Made by a program: the position numbers and the translations under genes. From Chlamydomonas sphaeroides (Eukaryota; Chlorophyta; Chlorophyceae; Chlamydomonadales; Chlamydomonadaceae), in the NCBI GenBank assembly GCA_001662425.1, contig BDDC01000022.1, positions 23,766 to 87,765 of the forward strand: a DNA stretch of 64,000 nt, written 5' to 3'. Each line of letters starts with the position of its first letter. Within the stretch, counting starts at the first letter, position 1. Positions 34,867 through 45,067 of this stretch are shown one piece after another. The notes beneath the pieces are model-generated. The model saw only the letters and a program-made list of their open reading frames with translations. It had not been told where the DNA came from and did no database searches.

Positions 34867-35357
34867 GTTCCCCAATGGCACTGGGTGCAACGATCGCCTT
34901 CGCTAGGATGTTCGCTCACCAAGCAGCCTTCGGTTCATTCCGCAAGCCGCTGCAGGAGCCGCTTAATGATAGGGCAAGGCGCTCATCGCTTCACAGTTTT
35001 GCGCGTGTTCGTCTTGGTTGTCCTTCCGGGCGCTGACCGTGCCACCTCATTCCCGCCAAACCCGTGCTTGCCCGGCTCCACCCCTTTCCTCACCCCCAGC
35101 GCTACACAGCTCTCAACGCAAGCCCCTCGCACTGCTTTTCACAGCTCCCACTAATAAAGCTCATCATATCCCTACTAAACTAGTGACTCTCAACCCCACT
35201 CGTAAATTGACAGGACATAGCTCTGCCCACTGTTGGCACGCTTTGCAAAGCTTCTGCGACTCCACTAACTGCTGCTGGATTGCCTGAGCAGTGGAGCTCC
35301 GGTCTTTCGTGCAGCAAGCTCGCGAGGCAATGTTGCGGTAGCACTGCGACAGAGCGG
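34867..35357. promoter_or_regulatory. Head-to-head promoter region, RBBP5 / TBC1D13
   Basis: These 491 bp lie between divergent start codons. GC is clearly lower than in the exons, and the centre (35130-35280) is near 50% GC, as in volvocine promoters. No specific element is assigned. Confidence 0.4.
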
Positions 35358-38300
35358 ATGGACCTCGCGCGCGGGCTTCTAAGCCGCGCCAAGGAACTTG
35401 CGGCTTCAGCTGCGAACGAAGTGCACCAGCGGGTCTCGACCCTAGATGCTGCCCTGACGCAGCAGCTCGCGCAGCAGCGCGACGCGCCCACGCCACGGTC
35501 GCGAGAGGCATCAAACAATGGAGCTGCTGCCCCTCAGCCGTCCTCGGTGCAGAGCGTCGAGGCACGCGTAGCACGCTTCCACGCGGAGCTGCGCGGGTCC
35601 ACCATCAACCTCCACAACCTCAAGCGGCTTGCGTTCCACGGGATACCAGACCACGGAAACCTGCGTGCCACAGTCTGGAAGGCGAGCCCTCGGGAGCGAA
35701 GGGCTGTGGCAGCTGGGCGGCGGCAGGGACAGGGGCTACTGCGAGGTTCAGGCTGCGGGGCGGGCCCCAGGGTTGCGGCATGCATGTGTGTTTGCATCGA
35801 CGGTCACCTGACGAGGGAACCTACCGTGAGACACCCACGCGGGCATGGTACAGCGCAGTAGCGCAACCGTAAGGGCAACCGCCTGTGCCGCCTGTAGCCG
35901 GTGCCGCGCACAGCCGGGCATGCTGCGCTGGCCTCCACATACCCCATGCCCACCCTCGACCCTCGCGCCTGCGTGCCGCGACCTGCCGGCGCCGCTCCAT
36001 GGCCACCCACCCACACACACAAACACACACACGTCCCTCTCGCCAACTCACGCAGCTGCTGCTGGGCTACCTGCCCCTGGCGCCAGAAGACTGGGCCAAG
36101 GAGCTGGCGCGGCAGCGGACGCAGTACCATGTGTTCTGCGATGTGAGTTGTGGGCGTGTGGCTCTGGGTGGCGGGGTCGGTCGCGCCGCCGCCGCGTGGT
36201 CCCGAGCCGCTGCGGCGCGCACGCCTCGCCGTGGGCTCACGCCGCCATGTGAGCAGCAGGAGTGGAGCTGGGGTGCCGCAATGCATTGGCCGAACCGCGG
36301 CCAGCGTCGAGCCCGCTGGGCCAGGCCTGCCGCAGCGCTTGCTTGCTGCTTTGCCAAGAGTGAGCCAGGAGCCTGGGCATGTGCCCCGCACGGACGCACC
36401 CCAACCGTATTGGCTGACTAGTTCGCTACTCCCTTGGTACATACCCACCCCGCAGGAGCTGATTGTGGACCCCACGCGGGAGGACGCCTCGTCTCACAGC
36501 CTGAGCCGGGGCCCGTCGGGAGCGCAGCAGGCGGCCAGCCGCGACGGCGACGGAACGGCGGAGGGTGCGGCGGAGCCCAGCCCCGCCTGCAGGGACCCCT
36601 TGCAGGATGCCGGCGGCTCGGGGGGCGTGGTGAGCACCGGCGGAGGGCGCCTTGGGAGGAGCAGCCGCACGGCTCGGCGGCCGCTGGGGTGGAACGCTGC
36701 GTGGGGGTCAGTAGCCGCCATGGGGAAGGCAGCTGAATCCATTGCTCGCCAAGCAAGTCTCCCGCTGATTGCGGCCCGGCCTAGGGCTAGCTTGGCCGCC
36801 ATGCGCCGCGTGCAGCCGCGAGTGCTGCCGCGACCGGCTCTGCCCTACCCCCGCCGCGCCCTGCCGCCGCCCCTCGCGCCTCTGCAGCCGGTGGAGGACC
36901 ACCCGCTGTGTCTGTCGCAGACGTCGCGCTGGAACACCTACTTCAAGGTGCACCACGAGGCAGGGCGCGCCCCTGGAGCCGATCTGCTGGGCAGGGGGCA
37001 GGGGCTGGGGTCGGGGGCCAGGACGCCCCTGGAGCGGAGCTGCTGGGCTTGGGGGAGGGGCTGGGGGCCAGGAACTGCACGTGTCCCGCTGGGGCCAAGG
37101 GGGCAGGGGCCAGGGCGCCTCTGGAGCTGTACTGTTGGGCGCTGTAGGTCAGGGCGCCGGGGGCTGTACGGCGGCTGCCGCTGGGCAGCGCCGAGGGACA
37201 GCATGTGCCTGGGGCCCGGAGCCCTGGCACGTTGGCTCCGCCCGGGCACCGGATGTTCGGCTCATAGGGAAGGAGCCTGGGGCAGGGACGCAGCTGGGGC
37301 TGCCATGACGGGAGGCATGCGGGGGGCGCCAGCCGCGACCGCGGGCCCGGGGCCACCATCGTGTAGGTGGCGGCTGTGCCGTGACGAGGGCTCACTTGGC
37401 TCCTCGCTGCCACGCCGCGGCCTGCGCAGGACTCGGAGACCATGATCCAGGTGGAGCGCGACGTGATGCGCACCCACCCCGACATGCACTTCTTCACGGG
37501 GGACTCGCCCGAGGCGGAGACGCACCGGGAGGTGCGCCGGGCAGGCTGGCGGCAGCGGGGGCCGGAGCTGGCGCGCGCCTGCAGCGGCCACGGCCGGCAC
37601 AGGTCGCCCTGGGACGTGGGCTCCTGGGCGTTGCGGCGGAGCGCTCGCTAGCCCAGGGTGCGGGCAGGCGGCAGCTGCAGGCCCACTCTGTGGCGCTCGC
37701 TGTTCACGTGCAGCTGGGGTTGCTGGCTTCGCTCAGCGTCGCAGCCGTGGGGAGCTGGGGTGCTGCGCCCCATGGCGCCCCTTGGGCTGCTGCGGCCAGT
37801 CGCAGTGCAGGCTGCGGACGCCGGTGCCCGCGCCGCGGTACGGGTACGGTCGCAACCCAGCACCCACCTGCGCTTCCTCGGCGTCCTCCCTCCCTCGGTG
37901 TGCTGTGCTGCGGCGCAGGAGATGAAGCGCGCGCTGTTCATGTACGCCAAGCTCAACCCGGGGCTGCGGTACATCCAGGTGAGGGGCGGAGGGCGGGGCG
38001 GGGCTGGCCGCTGCTGCGAGCCGGCGGCGACCCCTCACTCAGCTTTCGCTTCTGACTTCACTGCTTCGAAACACAAGCTGGCAGCTGCGACGCACCAGGC
38101 GCTGGCCGCCATGGTCCGGCCGCCCCAGCACGCCGCACCTCGCCGGGCTGGCGCCCACCAGCCGCCGCTGAGTACACCGCGCCAGCCGTGCCAGCCGGGC
38201 CTCACCGGCCGAGTTGCGACTCCTGCTGTGGCTTTGGTTCCTCCCGTCGCCAGCTTGCGCGCCACCCACTCTTTGCACGCCACACCCGCACCCGTCCCGC

Positions 38301-39140
38301 AGGGCATGAACGAGCTCATAGCGCCGCTCTACTACCTGTTCCGCACCGACACCGCGGACCCGGGCGGCGCGGCGTACGCCGAGGCGGACGCGTTCTGGTG
38401 CTTCATGGAGCTCATCTCGGACTTCCGCGACCACTTTTGCATGCAGCTCGACAACGCGCAGACCGGCATCCGGGCCACCATCCGGCGGCTCATGCTGGTG
38501 CTGCAGCACTACGACAAGCCGCTGTGGCACCACATCGAGGTGGCGCAGAAGGTACGGTGCGGCTGGGGCCGGGCCGACGCCTGCGCGTATCACGGAGCCG
38601 TGAATCCGGGAGTGGAAGTTGAGCGAGCGGCCTCACTGCCGCATGTGACACTTGTGGTCTGTGGTGTGGTCACGCGGTCGGGAGCAGCACGTGCGGCCGT
38701 GGGTCGGGGAGCCAGCCAGGCTAACGAACAGGCACCCACCCGCTGTTGGCGCTGGTCAACCTGCTGCGGCCCCCTCCCCCCTGGCCCCTGCTGACCCCCC
38801 CTTCCCCCTGACCCCTCCTCCCCCCTGACCCCCCCCCCCTCAGGTGGACGCGCAGTTCTACGCCTTCCGCTGGCTCACGCTGCTGCTGTCCCAGGAGTTT
38901 GCCTTCCCCGACACGCTGCGCATCTGGGACACCATCCTGTCCGACCCGCACGGCCGCATGGACTGCCTGCTGCGCGTGTGCGTGGCCATGATCCTGCATG
39001 TCGCGCCCATCCTGCGCGCCGGCGACTTCACGGTCATCATGAAGACGCTGCAGCGCTACCCGCCCGTGGACGTGAACGTGCTGCTGTCGAGGGCCGCCGA
39101 CATGCCGCCCTGCAGCGTGGTGCTGGGCACCAGCGTGTAG
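35358..39140 (+). CDS. TBC1D13: TBC1D13-type Rab GTPase-activating protein
   Basis: Exons 35358-35681, 36056-36142, 36456-36629, 36888-36947, 37430-37531, 37919-37978, 38303-38551 and 38844-39140 join in frame to 450 residues. The TBC domain stimulates GTP hydrolysis by Rab/Arf-type small GTPases in membrane traffic. It begins at HGIPDHGNLRATVWKLLLGY (residues about 95-114). RWNTYFKDSE leads to the arginine finger in VERDVMRTHPDMHFF, and the glutamine finger is in YIQGMNELIAPLYYLF. YAFRWLTLLLSQEF and RIWDTIL close the domain, matching the order and spacing of animal TBC1D13. A Ser/Gly/Glu-rich insertion (exon 3) separates the first two blocks. The N-terminal 90 residues are helical and specific to this lineage. 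Intron 1 begins with GC (AAG|GCGAGC), fixed by the conserved WKLLLGYLP. Intron 7 ends in a long C-rich tract. Confidence 0.93.
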
Positions 39141-40186
39141 GGGGAGGGGGCGGTGGCTAGAAGTGGAAGGCAGCGGCGGGCGGAGGGATAGGGGGAGGCC
39201 TGGGGATGGGGAGGGAGGGCGGCGGGCGAGGTGGTGGGGAGCGGAGTGGTGATAAGAGCGGTGTGAGTGATGTGGGTGAGTGAGGCCTGGTGCTGTGGTC
39301 GGGGGGCGGGGCTCCGGCTGGAGCATGGCGGCGTGGGGACCCACAAGCGAAGGCTAGCTGGTGGTGGCCGCTACGCACTCGGACGCGTGGGCGCACGCGA
39401 CGGCGCAACGTGGTGACGATGACATGACATGTGGCGCGAGCTGTGTGCGGGTCGCAGGCTTCGTGGCTTGCGAGCCTGCGCCCCCGGTAGGCCCGTCGTG
39501 GGCCGTTGCCCCCTGCGCTGGCCCCGGCGCGGTGGCGCTGTCGCGGTCACACACGGAAGCCTCCCTGCATCCCAGCCCATGCTCCACGAGCCGTGTGCAC
39601 GCCAGCGATGCGGGCGACGGGCGTCCTGAGCAGCTAGCTGGCTAGATGCCACTGTCGCTCGGACCCTGGCCTCCGCCTGGGAGCGCGGCTTGGTGACCGC
39701 CGGCAAGGCCAGGAAGGCACATCCCACACCGTGTGCGGTCTGCGGTGCACGCGGGGTTGCGGATGGGAAGCGGAGGGCCGGAACAGGCGCATGCAGGCTG
39801 CTGGCATGTCGCGAGTGGGGCGCATTCGTGCGTGGCCCGAAGAGGTTCCTGGGCCCAACAGGAGCCGGATATGCCCTGGCATGAATGAATGGTGTTTACA
39901 CCGCTCCTCTCCTCCGCTCCTCTCCTCCTCCTCTCCTCTCCTCCTCTCCTACCTCCCCTCACAACCCCGCCTCCTGCGCGCCCGCCGCCCCTCACCTACC
40001 CAGGTACCTCGACTCCGCACACGCAGCAACCCCCCTCACAGGCTTACCCGCGTGGTCGGCAGCACGGCATATCCGCTGCCACGGCAAGGCAGCCCACCGC
40101 CCCTCCCTGCCAAACCCACCTGCCAAACCCCCTGCCAAACCCCCGAAGCCGGCTGCTGGCTCTGCAGTCAAGAGCCCCTCACCCCA
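39141..40186. other. Convergent 3' regions of TBC1D13 and the IQ-motif gene
   Basis: No gene supported. TTACA at 39896-39900 gives a minus-strand TGTAA about 290 nt past the stop of the IQ gene. A polypyrimidine tract of CTCCTCT units follows at 39901-39960. No plus-strand TGTAA was found after the TBC1D13 stop. Confidence 0.45.
39896..39900 (-). terminator. TGTAA poly(A) signal for the IQ-motif gene
   Basis: TTACA on the plus strand, 287 nt beyond the stop codon at 40187 in the direction of transcription. Confidence 0.45.
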
Positions 40187-43100
40187 CTACATGCTCATCC
40201 GGATCACGTGGCTGCGGCTGCGGTAGCGCTCCCGGTTAACACATATGGGCACCGGCTCCGCCCCGGATGGCACCTGCAGCACACGCAAACAGCCACACAC
40301 ATGCAGGGCAGGGGCGGCAGCAAGTGGGGCCCATCAGCATCGCCCTGATTAACATGTCGCTCCAACACAAACGCGGAACGCCCTGCCCGTCCTGGCACAT
40401 TTCCCCCACCCAGGCCCCACCCAGCTGCCCGCACCAGTGGTCCCGCGCCGCGCACGTTTGCGTGCGTGCACACGACCGGAGCTGCTGCCGCCGCCGCAGA
40501 CCCACCCTGCCAGCCCACCCCACACCCCGCACCCACACCCAGCCCTCACCTGCACCGGCGCACTGCCGCGCTGCTGCAGCAGCGGCATCCGCAGCTCCCA
40601 CTCGCCACCGCCGCCGCCGCCGCCGCCAGGGTAGAGCTGGTAGGGGTCGGCGGCCCTGCCCCCGCCCAGGTCGTGGCTGCGGCGGCCAGCCGTGAGCGCG
40701 CCCGCGCCGCCCGCGCCCGCCAGCGCCGCCAGCGACCACCACTGCGGCGCCACGGGCCGCGGCCCCCGCGACGGCCCCGCGTGCGCACCGCCGCCGCCGC
40801 CGCCGCCTTGGGCGTGGGCGCCCCTCGGCAGGCTGCCGTACAGCCACGGCGCAGCCTGCGGGGGTCGGCAGGTGGGGTGGGAAGGGCGCACGGGCTGGCA
40901 CCACCCCAGCGGCTGCTGCTGCTGCCGGACCCCAGCCGCACCGGGTCGGCCGCCAGATGCACCAGGCCAGCGACACAGGGGCCAGCGACGCAGGCGCCAG
41001 CGGCCCCGTCCCCGCCCCCCACGCTGTCTGCCTTGCCCCCCGGCCCCCCACGCCGCCCCCTCACATGCGGCCGGCCGCTGCCAGCCAGACTGCCCACGTG
41101 GCTGCCGCCCGCCTCGCCGGTGCCCGAGCCGCCGTGGCCCTGGCCGGCCACCACGCTGAGCACCGTCTCCCCGATGGCGCGCCCCAGGCTTCCCAGGCGC
41201 TCCAGCGTGCGGCCTCGCAGGGAGCCCAGCTTGAGCAGCAGGCCGTCGGCGCCGCCGGGCTCGTAGGACAGCATCTGGAGGCGAGGGGGGCAGGGGGGGG
41301 GGGAGGGGGCCCGGGCNNNNNNNNNNNNNNNNNNNNNNNNNNNNNNNNNNNNNNNNNNNNNNNNNNNNNNNNNNNNNNNNNNNNNNNNNNNNNNNNNNNN
41401 NNNNNNNNNNNNNNNNNNNNNNNNNNNNNNNNNNNNNNNNNNNNNNNNNNNNNNNNNNNNNNNNNNNNNNNNNNNNNNNNNNNNNNNNNNNNNNNNNNNN
41501 NNNNNNNNNNNNNNNNNNNNNNNNNNNNNNNNNNNNNNNNNNNNNNNNNNNNNNNNNNNNNNNNNNNNNNNNNNNNNNNNNNNNNNNNNNNNNNNNNNNN
41601 NNNNNNNNNNNNNNNNNNNNNNNNNNNNNNNNNNNNNNNNNNNNNNNNNNNNNNNNNNNNNNNNNNNNNNNNNNNNNNNNNNNNNNNNNNNNNNNNNNNN
41701 NNNNNNTGGCTGCTGTCAGGGAGGGCCGGGCAGGTCCCCAGGGGGTGGGGGCACGGCGCGCAGCGGGCGTGCGTACGCCACCCACCCAGCAGCCGCAGCG
41801 GCGCAGCAGCGGGCCGAGGGCGCGCTGGGGCTGGACACGCACGGCGGCTTTGCCGTGAGGGCGGCCAGCACCGGCGCCGCACCAGTGCCCATATGCCCAG
41901 CGGCGCCAGGCACGCCACCGGCACACACACTCCTCTACTACCGGTACTTCGCGCCTCCCTGGCCCCTGGCCCCTGGCGCCCCCCCCGGCGCGGCCCCACC
42001 TGCAGCGCCTCCTCCGCCTCGCGCTCCTCCTGCCGCATCTGCGCGCGCATAAACATGCTGAGGCCCTCGCCCTCGTCGCCGGCGCCGCCCGCCGGCGGCG
42101 GCTCGTCGCGCCAGAAGCCGCCCGCCAGGATGCGCTCCACCTGGGACGCGCGGGGGGCGGGGGCGGGGGCGAGGGCGAGGGCGGCAGCACGAACGGTCTG
42201 GTGGTGCGAGGGCAGCAGTCGGGACCGCGCGACTGGCAGGCGAGCACCGCCGCAGCGGCCTGGCCTGGCCTGGCGCCAGCGCGGGAGGGTCGCCCCTCCC
42301 GTGCGGTGCGCGGGCCGGCCATTGCGTCAGGCCATTGCGGCCCCGCGTCAGGCCATTGCGGCCCCGCGTCAGGCCATTGCGGCCCCGCGTCAGGCCATTG
42401 CGGCCCCGCGTCAGGCCATTGCGCGCGCCGGCGCCTCTCAGCCTGGCCCCCTGCCCCCTGCCCCACCTCGGCACCCTGCTCCCTGCCCCACCTCGGCACC
42501 CTGCCCCTGCCCCACCTCGGCACCCTGCCCGCTGCCCCCTGCCCCACCTCGGCCATCGACACGTCGGCCTGGGGCCGCTGCGGCACCACCAGCCGCAGCG
42601 GCGCCCGCCTGCCCGGCCGCGGGGGAGCTGCCGCCCGGCGCCTGGCCTGCGAGGGCTGCTGCGGCGGTGGTGGTGGTGGTGGTGGTGGTGGTGGTGGGGC
42701 TGCTGCTGTTGCTGCTGCCGGGGCCGGGGCCGGCGGCTGGGAGGCGCTCGGCTCCCTGCTCAGGGCTGCTGGCGCCGGCACCGGTTGCGGTGGCTGCGGC
42801 CGCGGCGTCCCTGGCTGGCCCGCAGGTGCCAGCGGGAGCTGCAGCTCGAGCATGGGCCTGGGCTGGGCCTGGGCCTGAGGTAGCGGCAGCGGTTGTGGCG
42901 GTGGCGGTGGCGACGGTGGGGGCGGAGGCGGAGGCCACTTGTGGGGCGAGCTCATGTCGAACCACACCCGGCGCGGCGGGCCGTGGAAGTCGCCGGGCCG
43001 GCCACAAATTGTGAAGCGGCTGATGTCGGGCAGCTCGGGCAGCGGCGGCAGCTGCGGGGACACACGCACATGGGGCGTTTGTGTTACCTAATTTTGAACA

Positions 43101-44609
43101 CACGGCGTGCTACTCTCTGTTCTCTGTTCCTAAACACTGAACACACGACGTCAAGACAGGCGGGGACACACACATGACATGGGCATCAAGACAGGAGCGC
43201 GCTGTGCAGCTGTGGGTTACAGCACACGATGGACACGAGGCCCTGCAGGACACGTAGCCGAGCGCCTACACCCTCCCACCCGGCTGGCGGTTGGGTGCAG
43301 CGAGGGCGCCCCCCCCCGGGGGCCGCATGCCGCACCCACGCCCGCCCGCCGGCTGCCCCAGCCCCCTGCTTGGTCTGCAGCCTCCTGGACCTGGCCCACT
43401 GACCGTGTATCTGCTGCCGCTGGCCGCCAGCAGCTGCCGCTTGCGGTCCAGGATGAGCCGCGTGTAGAGGCGCCGGATGCGGAAGCCGCGCCACGCCGCC
43501 TGGATGACGGCCGCCGCGGCTTGCCTGCGCAGGCAGGTGGGGCGCAGGGCGGTGGTGGGGGTTCGAGTGCGGGCGGGCAGCAGCACACGCGCTGCGTCGG
43601 AGCTGCTGCTCGCGTGCGGCACCGAGCTGCGCTGGCCCTGCGTCCGGTGCCCCCAACGGAACGGAACGGAACGTCGGGGGCTGCTTTTGCTCGTGTGTGC
43701 GGCATCATGAGCGTGACCGCCCCGCGCCCCGCGCCGGCCATGCGCAGGGACTGCCCGGACCCTCATGCCCGCCACCGCCGCCACCCATGCCAGCAACAGC
43801 CCCGCGCCGCACCTGCTGTGGGCGGTGATCTGCGAGGTGATCTGGGACGGCTTGGCGCCCGCCGCGCGCCGCCGCGGCGGCGGCGCCGCGCCCGCCGCCC
43901 CCGCGGCGCTGCCGCAGCTGCTGGGCACCCGCGAGGGCGTCTCCGGCGGCGAGCCCAGTCCGCCCAAGCTGGCGTTGGAGGTGGAGGCGTGCAGATGCGT
44001 CAGCTGGCGCGGTATGCAGCTGGCGGCGGCGGCGGCGGAGGCCGCGTCGTGGCCGGCCACACCGGCGGCGGCGGCGGCGGCGACCTGGTCGGTGGCGCCG
44101 CTGCCGCGGCCGATGGTCCGGCCGCTGGCGCTGCTGCGGGCGCTGCTCTTGGAGCCGCCCTCGCGCAGGGCCTCGGCGCGGGCCCGGGCTTCGGCGATGC
44201 GTCGAGAGGCGTCGGAGCCGGCCTGGTAGCCGCCGACTGCGGCCGCGGCGCCGGCGCCCGCGGCGGCGGCGATGAGCCGGTGCTGTGCGCCGTAGGCGTG
44301 ACCAGAGGCGGAGCTGCAAGACGAGTCGCCGTTGGCGTGGGTATGGGGCTCGCAGGAGCAGGCGCCGGTGACCCAGGCGCACAGGCCGGGGAGGTGAGGC
44401 AGCTGCGACTTCGGCGACAGTTGGCGGGCGTCAGGCGTGAAGCAGAGACCTGGCGCGGCGCCAGCGGCGGCGATGGCTGCAGGCCATCCTCGGGTCGGCA
44501 GCACCGCTGGGGATAGCATGGTAGCCGTGGGCGTGGGGTGCGCGGCGTGGGGCCACGCGGAAGGGGAGGGCAGCGCCGAGCCGGCCGGCGCTGTGGCGGC
44601 AGTCGACAT
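40187..44609 (-). CDS. IQ-motif, proline/glycine-rich protein, interrupted by gap
   Basis: Minus-strand exons 44609-43813, 43524-43404, 43051-42548, 42140-42000, possibly 41830-41786, then after the gap 41274-41065, 40855-40550 and 40273-40187; at least 736 residues. Exon 1 is Ala/Ser-rich low complexity. Exon 2 carries one clear IQ motif (AVIQAAWRGFRIRRLY), the usual site for calmodulin or a calmodulin-like light chain. Exon 3 has DISRFTICGRPGDFHGP, then long polyproline runs, including a 12-Pro run encoded by a GGT/ACC repeat at 42672-42700. Exon 4 is charged (MRAQMRQEEREAEEALQ). Exon 6 is LLKLGSLRGRTLERLGSL-like amphipathic sequence, and the C-terminus is RERYRSRSHVIRMSM. All joined exons are phase-compatible. 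The gap may hide further exons. No named family recognised; a calmodulin-regulated scaffold is an inference only. Confidence 0.65.
41317..41706. other. Assembly gap (390 N) in an intron or exon of the IQ-motif gene
   Basis: Undetermined bases, bordered on the left by a G-rich run (CAGGGGGGGGGG) that is likely to have stopped sequencing. Flanking exons are phase 0 on both sides, so the reading frame does not require a hidden exon. Confidence 0.95.
42317..42424. repeat. 21-bp minisatellite in an intron of the IQ-motif gene
   Basis: Four to five near-perfect units of GGCCATTGCGGCCCCGCGTC plus A lie between exons 3 and 4. A second, less regular array of about 25-bp C-rich units containing CACCTCGGCACCCTGCCCC follows at 42455-42550, next to the exon-3 donor. 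Confidence 0.9.
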
Positions 44610-45067
44610 TGCTGGCGGCCGCCACGACAAGGGTGTTACCGACTTATGCGTTTAGGGAGCTTCATTGCGCCTGGACGGTGTTGCTGCGCGACCGTTCGCC
44701 CCTAAACACGTGCAGGTATCGGTGTGTGCACTCCCAGCTAGCGTGCCACAGCTTCTACAGGCCCGTGGCTTGTTTATCAAGGGGACATTGACAGTTTCCT
44801 CTAACTGGCGTTGCAGTGTTGCGATGGGCGTCAAGGATGAGCAGCAAGCAGGTCACGACAAAGCCGGCACGAGCTGCTGATGACCATGTTGTACAGGTCT
44901 GATGTGCGAGGCACCGACAAGTCGAGTTCGCGGGGTCGGAAACCCTGCTTGGCCCCATGGTGTTTCGCGAGTCTTGAACGAGTCCCAGAAGCCGCCGAGC
45001 GCCATAACCCCCGATAGCCGCGCTCAATACAAGAACACCACACACGTCATTGTCATATGTTCTTGCA
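44610..45067. promoter_or_regulatory. Head-to-head promoter region, IQ-motif gene / plastid lipase
   Basis: These 458 bp separate divergent start codons. GC drops to about 50-55%, lower than in both genes. No specific motif is assigned. Confidence 0.4.

Noticed and set aside
42317..42550. Regular direct repeats that could suggest a CRISPR array
   Set aside because: Units are contiguous without spacers and lie in a eukaryotic intron; a minisatellite.
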